Assembly: GCA_937879855.1 (NCBI GenBank)
Contig: CALFMO010000005.1
Span: forward strand, 62,001 to 126,000
From: an uncultured Acidobacteriaceae bacterium
Lineage (GTDB): Bacteria > Acidobacteriota > Terriglobia > Terriglobales > Acidobacteriaceae
DNA: 64,000 nucleotides
Direction: 5' to 3'
Of this stretch, positions 17,442-26,325 are shown one piece after another (the first letter of the stretch is position 1; every line of letters begins with the position of its first letter). The position numbers were made by a program, and so were the translations under genes. A model generated the notes under the pieces. That model was not told where the DNA came from, searched no databases, and was given only the letters and a program-made list of their open reading frames with translations.

Positions 17442-18320
17442 ATGCCCCACACTCTTGACCCTGATCTTCGCCGCGCCCTCGCCGAGCGTGTTCGATATTG
17501 CAACGAAATGGGCATCTACGATTTTTACCGCCGCCAACAGCGAGCCTCCGAATCCGCCACAGACATTGCTGAAATGAATGATCCGTCTTCCCCATATCAG
17601 GAACTGCGAGAGGAAATGGCCGCAAAAAAGTCCGCTGTACTTAGCAAGGTCGCCGATGATAAAACCCTTCGCGTTCTTACTCAGAATCTCGAGCACGCCG
17701 TTACCGATCCCGTCGCTGCTCTCAAACTCATTCGCGAAGACCTTGGCGATTGCACGCGCTGCAAACTGCACAAGCAAGGCCGCAAGCAGATCGTCTTCGG
17801 TGTAGGCAATCCGCACGCCGACTTAATGTTCGTCGGCGAGGGCCCCGGCGCCGACGAAGATATCCAGGGCGAGCCCTTCGTCGGCCGCGCCGGACAATTG
17901 CTCAACAACATGATCAAAGCGATGGGCATTCGCCGCGAGGACGTATACATTGCGAACATTGTGAAATGCCGACCCCCGGGCAACCGCACGCCAGAGCGCG
18001 ACGAATGCGAAACCTGCTCGCCGTTTCTCATGCGGCAAATTGCTGTCGTCAAGCCCAAGATCGTGGTCGCGCTTGGCGCAGTCGCCGCGAAAAATTTGCT
18101 CGCCATCAATGCGCCGATGTCGGAACTTCGCGGCCGCTTTTATGACTTCATGCCGTCAGGCGCACGCACCGACCTTTCGTGGCAAGGGGCAAAGCTAGCG
18201 GTGACTTACCATCCAGCGTTTCTTCTTCGTGATCCACGCCAGAAAGGCGAAGCCTGGAAAGATCTGCAGATGGTCATGAAATACCTGGGACTAGAGCCGC
18301 CCAAGAAGCCCGCGGACTAA
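17442..18320 (+). CDS. Family 4 uracil-DNA glycosylase (Fe-S)
   Basis: A 292-aa type-4 uracil-DNA glycosylase that removes uracil from DNA. After a variable, charged N-terminal extension of about 95 residues, the catalytic domain has the four [4Fe-4S] cysteines (Cys104, Cys107, Cys176, Cys192), motif GEGPGADEDIQGEPFVGRAG (132-151) and the C-terminal YHPAFLLRD. The 180-220-aa core is normal and the extension is lineage-specific. The start at 17442 is chosen because a TTACAAT stretch lies just before it; an ATG at 17409 would add 11 residues. It lies between coaBC and priA. Confidence 0.9.
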   Translation: MPHTLDPDLRRALAERVRYCNEMGIYDFYRRQQRASESATDIAEMNDPSSPYQELREEMAAKKSAVLSKVADDKTLRVLTQNLEHAVTDPVAALKLIREDLGDCTRCKLHKQGRKQIVFGVGNPHADLMFVGEGPGADEDIQGEPFVGRAGQLLNNMIKAMGIRREDVYIANIVKCRPPGNRTPERDECETCSPFLMRQIAVVKPKIVVALGAVAAKNLLAINAPMSELRGRFYDFMPSGARTDLSWQGAKLAVTYHPAFLLRDPRQKGEAWKDLQMVMKYLGLEPPKKPAD

Positions 18321-18345
18321 ACAGAGTTTTCAGCGAAATTGTTCA

Positions 18346-18390
18346 TGTGGGGATAGCCGCCATCGGCTGTCCTGTCGAGCGAAGCTCGAC
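18346..18390. repeat. Palindromic repeat, GACAGCCG family, copy 2
   Basis: TGTGGGGATAGCCGCC, CGGCTGTCC and then the perfect stem GTCGAGCGAAGCTCGAC (18374-18390) form a two-hairpin unit. It matches the segment inside alaS at 32379-32423 in order and spacing, sharing TGTGGGGA, AGCCGCC, CGGCTGTCC and AGCGAAGCTC. Confidence 0.65.
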
Positions 18391-18486
18391 CAGTTCGTTG
18401 ATGCAGTTCAAGTTCGCCGAACTAAAATCAGAATCATATTCACGATTCACCGTTCGTCTACCGTCACTGCTATCCTCTGAATCTAA

Positions 18487-21027
18487 ATGCCAGAATTTTG
18501 CGACGTCGCCGTGCCCGTGCCGCTGGACATGGTTTTCACCTACCGCGTCCCCGCGAATGCCACGCCGGTGGTCGGTGGTCGCGTGCTCGTCCCGTTTCGC
18601 CAGCAGCGTATGACGGGCGTCGTCGCTGAACTGCACGATCGCAAACCAGCGGTCATCACGAAAAACATTCTGACTGTGCTCGATGCGACTCCGGTGCTCG
18701 ATGCGCAACTCCTGCAACTGGGCCGCTGGATCGCCGACTACTATCTCGCTCCGATCGGCGAAGTTTTCCGCACCATGCTCCCGCTCGGCGTAGAGTTCAA
18801 GCGCGCGGTCGGATACCGCCTCACGAACGAGGGCCAGATGGCGCTGCATTTGGCGGGCATGTCCGGTTCGTCCGCCCGCTCGCGCCGCACACCCGAAGAG
18901 CAGGCCACTGAGTTCCGCGTTCTCGATTACTTGGCCGGATATATTTCTGAGAGCGATGACGCCCAGGCGAACGATGTTGGGAATGGCACGCCTTCAGCCG
19001 TGCCGGCACGCCCCAACGAAAAAGGCGCTCTAGCCCCTGGGCGCCCCACGCCGGTCCGCGAAAATACTATTCGTGCCGTTACAAGAGCATCGAAATCCCT
19101 CCTCGCTGGGATGGTTCGAAAGAAATGGCTCGCGCGCGAAGACCTCTCCGCTCCTCAAGATGCCGCTCGCACTGTGAAGACAGTAGTCCTGAAATCCGCC
19201 GAGGGCAAACTGAATGCAAATCAAAAAAACCTGCTGGACACCCTCGCCGCCTTCGGAGGAAAAGTTCCAGTCACCACGCTGCAGTCGCTCGACGTTCCCC
19301 GAACCACGCTCGCCACGCTGGTTCGCCGCGGACTCGTCGAAATTATGGAGGAGCCCGCGGAATTCACTATCTCCCGCTCCAAGCCGCACCCGTCACTGTT
19401 CGACTTCGATCTAAACCGCGCTCAACAGTCAGCACTTAAACGAATAAAAGACGATGTCGCGGCGCACAAATTTTCCGGAATGTTGCTCCACGGCATCACG
19501 GGCTCGGGCAAGACCGCCGTGTATCTGGCCGGCATGCGCGCTGTGCTCGAAGCGGGGCGCTCAGCCATCCTGCTCGTTCCTGAAATCGGGCTGACGCCGG
19601 CGGTTGCCGCCGACCTCCATCAGATCTTCGGCGATGAAGTCGCAATCCTGCACTCCGCCCTTTCCGATCGCGAACGCGCCGAGCAGTGGCACCGCATCAA
19701 GCGCGGCGACGCCCGCATGGTCGTCGGCACGCGCTCCGCAGTCTTCGCCCCGGTTGCCGATCTCGCGCTCATCATCGTCGACGAAGAGCACGACGGCTCG
19801 TACAAGCAGGAGGAAACGCCGCGCTATCACGCACGCGACATTGCGGTGATGCGTGCCAAGATGGCGAATGCCGTCGTCGCGCTGGGCTCGGCCACACCCT
19901 CGCTTGAGTCCTATTTCAACGCAAAGAAGAACAAGTATGTGCTGGTGGAATTGCCCGATCGCGTGGAACAGCGTCCGCTGCCTGAAGTCGAAATCATCGA
20001 CATGCGTCAGGAGTTCCAGGAGACCGGCCATGAGCAGGTCATCTCGCGCAGCCTAGCCGCCGAGATCAAAGAACGGCTCGACAAGAAAGAACAGGTCATG
20101 GTTCTGCTCAATCGCCGCGGATATTCGCCGGTCGTTCTCTGTCGCACCTGCGGCAAGAAGCTCGAATGCCATAACTGCGCCATCGCGCTCACCCATCACA
20201 AGCGCGAACACAAAATGGTCTGTCACTATTGCGGCTACACTGCGCCCGTGCCGAAGGCTTGCGTCCACTGCGGCAGTGAATATGTTTATTTTCTGGGAAC
20301 CGGCTCGGAAAAACTCGAAGAGTTGCTCCATGGCATTTTCCCCCAAGCGCGCCTTGCGCGCCTGGATCGCGACACCGTCCGCAGCCACCAGGATTTCGAG
20401 CGCGCCCTGAATGCCTTGAACGAAGGCGAACTCGATTTACTAGTCGGCACCCAGATGATCGCCAAAGGCCACGACGTTCACGGCGTTACGCTGGTCGGCG
20501 TAGTCGGAGCCGACGTCGCCCTTGGCCTACCCGACTTTCGCGCCGCCGAACGAACGTTTCAACTGCTCACGCAGGTCGCCGGACGCGCCGGTCGCGGCCA
20601 AACTCCCGGCAAGGTGGTCCTGCAAACTTATTTTCAAGACCACTACGCCGTCCAGTACGCCGCCCGCCACGACTTCATCGGCTTCTACGAAAAAGAACTG
20701 CAATTTCGCAGCTGGATGCACTACCCGCCCTATTCGGCATTGGCCAATGTGCTGGTGCGTAGCGACCAACTCGATGACGCCCTGCAATGGGCGGGTACGT
20801 TAGGAAAGTGGTTCGACGCCACTCGCCACGAAGGCGTGCGCGTACTCGGCCCTGCGCCCGCTCCCATCATGCGGTTGAAGCGCGACTATCGCTACCACTT
20901 CGTGCTCAAGTCGACCAGCCGCGAAAAGCTCAACGTCACCCTGCGTGCGATGCTGGCCCATGCCGCACAAAAAAAGATCCCGCGCACTCAGGTCATTGTC
21001 GACGTCGATGCTCTTTGGTTAATGTAA
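18487..21027 (+). CDS. priA: Primosomal protein N' (PriA helicase)
   Basis: An 846-aa replication-restart helicase. The N-terminal DNA-binding domain opens CDVAVPVPLDMVFTYRVP. Walker A GITGSGKT is at 336-343 and Walker B DEEHD at 432-436. Eight zinc-binding cysteines lie in about 552-595 (CRTCGKKLECHNC, then CHYCGYT and CVHCGS). Helicase motifs GTQMIAKGHD and QVAGRAGRG follow. The family is usually about 730 aa. Much of the extra length is between residues about 125 and 200, where a palindromic repeat is translated in frame (18985-19045). It restarts stalled forks in the cytoplasm. Confidence 0.95.
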   Translation: MPEFCDVAVPVPLDMVFTYRVPANATPVVGGRVLVPFRQQRMTGVVAELHDRKPAVITKNILTVLDATPVLDAQLLQLGRWIADYYLAPIGEVFRTMLPLGVEFKRAVGYRLTNEGQMALHLAGMSGSSARSRRTPEEQATEFRVLDYLAGYISESDDAQANDVGNGTPSAVPARPNEKGALAPGRPTPVRENTIRAVTRASKSLLAGMVRKKWLAREDLSAPQDAARTVKTVVLKSAEGKLNANQKNLLDTLAAFGGKVPVTTLQSLDVPRTTLATLVRRGLVEIMEEPAEFTISRSKPHPSLFDFDLNRAQQSALKRIKDDVAAHKFSGMLLHGITGSGKTAVYLAGMRAVLEAGRSAILLVPEIGLTPAVAADLHQIFGDEVAILHSALSDRERAEQWHRIKRGDARMVVGTRSAVFAPVADLALIIVDEEHDGSYKQEETPRYHARDIAVMRAKMANAVVALGSATPSLESYFNAKKNKYVLVELPDRVEQRPLPEVEIIDMRQEFQETGHEQVISRSLAAEIKERLDKKEQVMVLLNRRGYSPVVLCRTCGKKLECHNCAIALTHHKREHKMVCHYCGYTAPVPKACVHCGSEYVYFLGTGSEKLEELLHGIFPQARLARLDRDTVRSHQDFERALNALNEGELDLLVGTQMIAKGHDVHGVTLVGVVGADVALGLPDFRAAERTFQLLTQVAGRAGRGQTPGKVVLQTYFQDHYAVQYAARHDFIGFYEKELQFRSWMHYPPYSALANVLVRSDQLDDALQWAGTLGKWFDATRHEGVRVLGPAPAPIMRLKRDYRYHFVLKSTSREKLNVTLRAMLAHAAQKKIPRTQVIVDVDALWLM
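18985..19045. repeat. Composite palindromic element inside priA
   Basis: GGCACGCCTTCAGCCGTGCC (18985-19004) differs by one base from the intergenic GGCACGGCTTCAGCCGTGCC at 23172-23191. About 40 bases after each comes a shared core CT(C/T)TAGCCCCTG (19029 and 23213). In priA it is read in frame as residues about 167-187. Confidence 0.65.
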
Positions 21028-21058
21028 CTTTGTTCGCAGATAATGCTGAGCGTTGAAG

Positions 21059-21649
21059 ATGAAACCTCTTTTCTTTCCGTCGCTGTCCGCGTGGCGTGCC
21101 TGGCTCGAGAAGCATCATGCCCATGCCGCGGAACTTTGGGTTGGCTTCTACAAGCGCGGCTCCGGGCACCCCAGCATCACGTGGCCAGAAGCGGTCGATG
21201 GCGCGCTCTGCTTTGGCTGGATCGATGGCATCCGCAAGAGCATTGACGACGGCAGTTACAAGATTCGATTCACGCCGCGGAAAGCGCGCAGCATCTGGAG
21301 CGCGGTCAATGTGAAACGTGCTACCGAGCTTTCGTCCCAGGGCTTGATGCAGTCCGCCGGCCTGTCGGCTTTTGAGAAACGCGATGGAAATCGTTCCGAA
21401 ATATATTCCTATGAACAGAGAAAAGGCGCCAAGCTTCCCGCGGCTTACGAGAGAAAGTTTCGTACGAATCCAGCGGCGTGGGAATTCTTTCAAGCCCAGC
21501 CACCCGGATATAAGCGTCTCTGCAGTTGGTGGGTGATCAGCGCGAAGAAAGAAGATACGAAGCTAAAACGGCTGGCCGCGCTGATGGAACATTCTGAGCA
21601 TCAGCGAAGAATTCCAGCCCTCAGTCGCCCACCAGCCAGCCGAGACTAA
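21059..21649 (+). CDS. YdeI/OmpD-associated family protein
   Basis: A 196-aa protein of the YdeI family. It opens with SAWRAWLEKHHAHAAELWVG, has the conserved WPEAVDGALCFGWIDGIRKS (about 42-61), FTPRKARSIWSAVN (72-85) and a Lys/Arg-rich C-terminus with WWVISAKKEDTKLKRL. Members have been linked to bacteriocin or peptide resistance in Bacillus and Salmonella, but the biochemical activity is unknown. The start is the ATG at 21059; a TTG 6 bases earlier is possible. It follows priA by 31 bases and may be co-transcribed. Confidence 0.82.
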   Translation: MKPLFFPSLSAWRAWLEKHHAHAAELWVGFYKRGSGHPSITWPEAVDGALCFGWIDGIRKSIDDGSYKIRFTPRKARSIWSAVNVKRATELSSQGLMQSAGLSAFEKRDGNRSEIYSYEQRKGAKLPAAYERKFRTNPAAWEFFQAQPPGYKRLCSWWVISAKKEDTKLKRLAALMEHSEHQRRIPALSRPPASRD

Positions 21650-21655
21650 CTACGA

Positions 21656-22660
21656 CTATTGCCAGTTCATTTGGAACGGCGAAATCGTAAACGTCAGCGC
21701 CAGCATGATCAGCGCCAGCAATGCCAACACCCACCGGCCTGGCGGAAGCATGGGATACGTCGGAGCTTGCTGCTGCCGGTTGGTCATCACATTCATCACA
21801 ATGAGCAGGCCCGCCCACACCCGCCACCCCACGTAGCGGTGTCCCAAATAAACCAGCGCGATCACCGTAATCCACGAAACGATGCGATGCACCCGCGGAG
21901 CCAAGGCATACACGATGTGTCCGCCGTCCAACTGGCTGCTCGGCAGCAGGTTCAGCGTGGTCGCAAACATGCCCACCCACGCCGCCACCGCCGTCGGATG
22001 CAGATAAATCCGCGTCAGCGGCAATGCAGCGATGGGATTACTGGGAGCAACCATGCGCAGCGCGCCATGCATGAGTTGAAAGATCACGGGAAATCCCAAT
22101 GACACATCCGACGGCCCAATGCCCGGCGCCAGCGGCTTCGAAAGCGACATTGCCACCGCCAGCGTTGAAACTGCCACCACAAATCCGGCGATTGGCCCGG
22201 CAATGCCGATGTCGAACAGCGCCGCGCGTGAGCGGATCGGCGCCTTAATCCGAATCACCGCTCCCAACGTGCCGATCAACGTGGGGGCTGGAATGAAGAA
22301 GGGAAGCGTCGCGCGCACTCCATAGTATCGGCAGAAGAGGTAATGCCCCATCTCATGCGCGAGCAGGATGAACAGCAGCGTCGCCGAAAATGGAATGCCC
22401 AGCAACAGCCGCGAAGGCTGTGCCATCACCCATGCAAAAGGAAAAAATGGAAGCCATTCTCCGTTGTAATCGAACAGCGGCAAATTATGCAGGAAGTTGA
22501 ATTCCATCCGCGCTCCGACCACGAGGGTGGTGAAGCACGTCGCCACCAGTAACAACGCATGGAGCCAGTAGCGCTCGCGCCGCGGTCGCCATACCGGTGG
22601 CGGCAGCGGACGATAGTACTCCAGCGTGGAAGTTGGAATTGGGGAATCAGGTTCCGACAT
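21656..22660 (-). CDS. Site-2 protease-like membrane metalloprotease (M50)
   Basis: A 334-aa intramembrane protease with about six membrane helices. The zinc site is HEMGH at 102-106, and the second metal motif LDGGH lies at 244-248. The PPPVWRPRRE N-terminus is cytoplasmic and proline-rich. Unlike RseP there is no PDZ domain, so it belongs to the compact M50 group, whose substrates are usually unknown. It lies 106 bases downstream of the HU gene on the same strand and converges with the ydeI-like gene (6 bases apart). All key residues are present. Confidence 0.85.
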   Translation of the reverse strand: MSEPDSPIPTSTLEYYRPLPPPVWRPRRERYWLHALLLVATCFTTLVVGARMEFNFLHNLPLFDYNGEWLPFFPFAWVMAQPSRLLLGIPFSATLLFILLAHEMGHYLFCRYYGVRATLPFFIPAPTLIGTLGAVIRIKAPIRSRAALFDIGIAGPIAGFVVAVSTLAVAMSLSKPLAPGIGPSDVSLGFPVIFQLMHGALRMVAPSNPIAALPLTRIYLHPTAVAAWVGMFATTLNLLPSSQLDGGHIVYALAPRVHRIVSWITVIALVYLGHRYVGWRVWAGLLIVMNVMTNRQQQAPTYPMLPPGRWVLALLALIMLALTFTISPFQMNWQ

Positions 22661-22766
22661 AATTCATCGGCCGAGACCGAAGTCGGGGCCCTGCTTTGAT
22701 GCTACTACGAGCGGAGAACTTGCGGTGAGAGCAGCCTCGCGGGCTCCGCTCCGTGGCGGAAGTTCT

Positions 22767-23036
22767 TCAGTCGATCGACTGCAATTCTTTTCCCGGTTTG
22801 AAGCGTACCGCCCGGCCGGGCGGAATGGACACTTCGGCGCCAGTGCGCGGATTGCGCCCGATTCCAGTTTTGCGCGGACGCACGTTGAACACGCCAAATC
22901 CCCGCAGTTCAATGCGATTGCCGCCGGCCAGCGCCTTCTTCATGCTTTCGAAGACGGTCTCCACGGCCAATTCAGCCTTAGTCTTTGTGATGCCGGTCTT
23001 GGCCACCACTTCATTGATGATGTCGAGCTTGATCAC
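22767..23036 (-). CDS. HU/IHF-family DNA-binding protein
   Basis: An 89-aa histone-like protein. It has the helical dimer body (MIKLDIINEVVAKTGITKTKAE), the GNRIELRGFGVFNVRPR core and the conserved arm GRNPRTGAEVSIPPGRAVRFKPG with the DNA-intercalating proline. The start is GTG at 23036 with GGAG six bases upstream. The sequence is closer to the integration-host-factor type (RNPRTGAEV) than to plain HU, but the subtype cannot be settled by eye. It bends and compacts DNA in the nucleoid. Confidence 0.92.
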   Translation of the reverse strand: MIKLDIINEVVAKTGITKTKAELAVETVFESMKKALAGGNRIELRGFGVFNVRPRKTGIGRNPRTGAEVSIPPGRAVRFKPGKELQSID

Positions 23037-23431
23037 AAGCGGCTCCCGCGTGCAGGGTCAAAATGGTCGTTCAAGTGATTGATGCTATGGGAGATACGCA
23101 AGATTGTCAACGGGAGCATCTATCCTGTAAACCGCGCCCGTAAACCGCGCCAACGCTAATCGTTTTGGAAGGGCACGGCTTCAGCCGTGCCACCGAATCC
23201 CAATTAAACCGGGCTTTAGCCCCTGAGGGTCGCCATAATGCCCGGTTCAGTACGGGGACCCTGAGAGTCCCTCTTTTGCTTAATCGGCCACAAAGCTACC
23301 CGATCGTAGTCGCCGCTAGTTTTTCGGAAATTGCGCGTGTAGGATGCGCCATGATCGCTTGCCCTCGCATGCTCTTCCGAATTGCGAAACATACTGGCCT
23401 CACGCTGAAGGATATTTGAAAGAGGGAAATT
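23037..23431. other. 395-base intergenic region with a repeat element
   Basis: No credible gene is seen. The region carries the upstream area of the HU gene on its left and a composite repeat (23172-23230) with its copy in priA. The rest is unremarkable. Confidence 0.6.
23172..23230. repeat. Composite palindromic element, intergenic copy
   Basis: GGCACGGCTTCAGCCGTGCC (23172-23191) is a palindrome with a 6-base loop region, followed 21 bases later by GGGCTTTAGCCCCTGAGGGT (23211-23230). The same two blocks occur inside priA. GGGCT/AGCCC forms the second stem. Confidence 0.65.
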
Positions 23432-23791
23432 GTGTTCAATAGCCTGCCCGCGCCAATCCTGCTCGACATCGCGATCCTCTCCACGGCATTTTCGTGGGGT
23501 ATTGGTTTCTACATCGTCGACCGCAAGGCGCACGTCTTTTCTTCGCTAGCGATCGGTTGCTTCGTTTGCCTTCTCGGGTACAGCGTGGCAAGTGTGGGCG
23601 CTCCGCCCTGGGCGGTAGTCGTCGCTCCGATCCCAGTCGATATTCTGCTGTTATGGTACGTTTTGCGCGAGCGGCGCAAGATGCTTTTGGCTTATCCGAC
23701 GATTTGGGCAGTCTACATCGTCCTCCACGTCATGCTGAGCAGTTGGCTCCATTACGACTCGCTGATCCCGCCCTGGAAGCTGCATTCGTAG
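23432..23791 (+). CDS. Small integral membrane protein
   Basis: A 119-aa protein starting at GTG with AGAGGGA about 8 bases upstream. Three to four hydrophobic segments are visible (about 8-28, 38-58, 62-78, 90-108), joined by short basic loops (VDRKAH, RERRKML), so it is predicted to be in the inner membrane. No family is recognised. It stands alone between the HU gene and the convergent DUF1680 glycosidase. Nothing in the context suggests a role. Confidence 0.5.
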   Translation: MFNSLPAPILLDIAILSTAFSWGIGFYIVDRKAHVFSSLAIGCFVCLLGYSVASVGAPPWAVVVAPIPVDILLLWYVLRERRKMLLAYPTIWAVYIVLHVMLSSWLHYDSLIPPWKLHS

Positions 23792-23800
23792 GTGACGTTG

Positions 23801-25633
23801 CTACGTTAACCGCAAATACGTTGAATATTGCTCCTCCCCGATCTCCGTAAACGGCAACATTTTCATCATCCCGCTCGCGGTGTCGACCTGCCAACTCTGC
23901 TCCCCGATTTTCTTTGTCGCTAGCAATTGCGCTCGCGTCACCTTGGGCTCTGTATCGGTAATTGCAAACAGCACCACCGGACCCACCAGTAGCGCAACCA
24001 TATCCGCATGCTGCGGATCAACTGCCTCCAGCCGCGTCCTCATCGGAAGCTCCAAATCCACGCGGTCGCCAGTCTTCCATTTCCGCTGCACACGCGCGAA
24101 CGTCCCCGCCTGCACCGTTTCGCGCTTGCCATTCACGGTCACCGACGCTCCTTCGGCCCAGAACGGAATCCGCAAATAAAGCGCAAACTCCGCCGGCTGC
24201 GACGTCGTGACTTCAAACTGCACGTGCCCCTCGTAGGGATACGCGCTCTTCTGTATGAGCACAATCTGTGCCGAGCCCTGTGCCCATCGCAAGGTCGAAG
24301 GGATATAAAGATTCACGTATACTCCGCGCGCATCGCGAAAATATGTATTGATTCTGTAATCGGCGGCGACCTGCGGCAACGTCCCCGAGCAGCAAGGCCA
24401 ACGGTGCGGTGAATAGACTTTGCTCCCCTTGAAGTTGTAGTCAGAATAATAAAATGCCCGCCCGTCGCGCTCTAGTGGCTTTGTCCCTAGGATCGTGTTG
24501 TACATCACGCGTTCCATGCTGTCGCCATAACGCGAATCACGCGTCACCCGCAACAGGTAGCGCGTCAGCTTGAAGTGCGCGTAGGATCCGCAGGGCGTTT
24601 CAAAACTACTGTGCGTCTTCGTGAGACTTTCATATACATCGGCGCTCCCGGTCGCACGCAGCTTTTCGTCCGGGCCCCAGCCTCCGGTGGCGAAACTCTG
24701 CGCCGCCACCATGTCGAACCCATTCTTCGCCGCCCGCAAATACTTCTCACTTCCCAGAGTCAGATAGGCCTGCATCGCTGAAGAAAGACAATTCACGTGA
24801 CTGTACGCATGCCGCCCCGCCAGATCATTCTCGCCCGCGGCCAGCCGGTCGAAAAAGGGTTCGTTTAAATACTGCACCGCAAGCGCGCGATAGCGCTCTC
24901 CGGCCCCGCGCTGGTACGCCAGGAAAAGATTCTCCGGCATGGTGTACGACTCATCCCAGCTGTAAGACTCATCCTTCCCCGGCCGCCAACTCTGCCCATG
25001 CTCCACCGCCTGCTTCGGCAAGTGCGGCAGCGCCGCTTCAGTGGTCTTTTGCATGATCGAAAACGCGTCCGGATCGCCTACATACTTCTGCGAATCGATC
25101 AGCCCGCACACCAGCTTGTCGTAACAATAAGCAGGGAAGCGATTGTTCTCGTAAAACTGCCCATCAATCGTCTGCGCATAAAGCCGGTTCAAGCGCAGAA
25201 CCTTATCGCGCACGACCGGCGACCCGTTGATCGCGTACGCCCGGGCTAGCGCCGACACCCACTGCCCAAACGTCGCCGACGGCGCAAACCCCGCGTCAAA
25301 TGTATGCCAGTCGTAGTCGGGATCGTACCGGTACCATCCGCCCAAATCTTCGCCCGGCGCCGGTTGTCCCACCAGCAGCCGAAACGGTTTGAGCAGGGCG
25401 TCATCGCTCAGGTCCATGAGTACCTCTTGCGTCTGTTGCAGCTGCTGTTCCTGCACGGCGCTATGGAGCGTGACATCGCCGTAACCGAATTCGGCGAGAG
25501 GAGAAGATTGGGTTGGATCGCTTGAGCCGGAAGGAAACGCAAGCGCCGAATTCCGCAAGCCAGGAACTACACTCGCGGCCGATGCCAATGCAGCGGATTG
25601 CAGGAACGTTCGGCGAGAGAAAGGGGGAGACAT
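23801..25633 (-). CDS. DUF1680-family glycosidase (GH127/146-like), Tat-type signal
   Basis: A 610-aa exported enzyme. The N-terminus SRRTFLQSAALASAASVV is a twin-arginine signal. The start at 25633 places RR at residues 7-8. The body matches the DUF1680 beta-L-arabinofuranosidase fold (all-alpha toroid then beta sandwich). The active-site double cysteine occurs in HRWPCCSGTLPQ. The partner region reads FETPCGSYAHF, where known members have Glu-x-Cys, so the glutamate is shifted by one residue. It likely acts on arabinofuranosyl-containing plant or glycoprotein glycans in the periplasm. hfq starts 58 bases upstream in the same direction. Confidence 0.8.
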   Translation of the reverse strand: MSPPFSRRTFLQSAALASAASVVPGLRNSALAFPSGSSDPTQSSPLAEFGYGDVTLHSAVQEQQLQQTQEVLMDLSDDALLKPFRLLVGQPAPGEDLGGWYRYDPDYDWHTFDAGFAPSATFGQWVSALARAYAINGSPVVRDKVLRLNRLYAQTIDGQFYENNRFPAYCYDKLVCGLIDSQKYVGDPDAFSIMQKTTEAALPHLPKQAVEHGQSWRPGKDESYSWDESYTMPENLFLAYQRGAGERYRALAVQYLNEPFFDRLAAGENDLAGRHAYSHVNCLSSAMQAYLTLGSEKYLRAAKNGFDMVAAQSFATGGWGPDEKLRATGSADVYESLTKTHSSFETPCGSYAHFKLTRYLLRVTRDSRYGDSMERVMYNTILGTKPLERDGRAFYYSDYNFKGSKVYSPHRWPCCSGTLPQVAADYRINTYFRDARGVYVNLYIPSTLRWAQGSAQIVLIQKSAYPYEGHVQFEVTTSQPAEFALYLRIPFWAEGASVTVNGKRETVQAGTFARVQRKWKTGDRVDLELPMRTRLEAVDPQHADMVALLVGPVVLFAITDTEPKVTRAQLLATKKIGEQSWQVDTASGMMKMLPFTEIGEEQYSTYLRLT

Positions 25634-25691
25634 GCGCTTCTCGACTTCAGCTAAGGAAAGCCTGCCGTGGGCCAAGCCGAAGGGTTGGAGG

Positions 25692-26141
25692 TTACCGCTG
25701 GTTCTCCCCTTCTTTGAACATATATTTGATCGCGGGCTTGTAGATCATCAGGTTCGGCGCCCCGTTCTCCCGGTTCACCTTGATGCAGTTTCGGTCATAC
25801 CACTCAATGATGCCGTGCACTTCCTCGCCATCGCGCAGCACAATCACCATGGGTGTCCGCGATTGCATCTGTTTTTGATAATAAAAATTCTCGGCGTTGG
25901 TCTGCTCCGGAGGCGCGGCCTTCTTTCCTGCGCCGCTGCCCATCAAACGATCCCCGCGATCGCCGCGGTCTCCTCGATCCATACGTTCTCCGCGCTCGCG
26001 CCGCTCCGCCGTCTGCAGCGGGGCGGAGTTGTGGTTGTTATGATTGTCTACCCGGGGCAAAGTCGGACGAATCAGCTTGCGGTTGGCGAAAGGTTCCTTC
26101 TCCGACACTCCGGCCAGTACAGGATCCATGATTTCTTTCAT
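25692..26141 (-). CDS. hfq: RNA chaperone Hfq with long N-terminal tail
   Basis: A 149-aa protein whose C-terminal half (84-146) is an Hfq-type Sm domain. Sm1 covers TPMVIVLRDGEEVHGIIEWY (96-115), and Sm2 has NLMIYKPAIKYMFKE (130-144) with YKPAI in place of the E. coli YKHAI. The first 80 residues are disordered, with an Arg/Gly/Asp-rich stretch (RGERMDRGDRGDRGDR, 50-65). E. coli Hfq has the domain at the N-terminus and its tail at the C-terminus, so the layout is reversed. Hfq binds sRNA and mRNA as a hexamer. The assignment rests on the Sm motifs. Confidence 0.85.
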   Translation of the reverse strand: MKEIMDPVLAGVSEKEPFANRKLIRPTLPRVDNHNNHNSAPLQTAERRERGERMDRGDRGDRGDRLMGSGAGKKAAPPEQTNAENFYYQKQMQSRTPMVIVLRDGEEVHGIIEWYDRNCIKVNRENGAPNLMIYKPAIKYMFKEGENQR

Positions 26142-26325
26142 AGTGGCAGCACCTCAGATACATTCATTCACGCGAACCACCGAACCCTGGGACCGGCTGA
26201 ATGTATGACAGGCGTGAAATTTAATTTACCGTAACACAGGAATCCATCCCTGACAATGCTTCCTTCGTGCCATGCGCAATCGCGCGTCAAATCCAGCACG
26301 TCCCCTAGAATAACGATTTGTTCTA

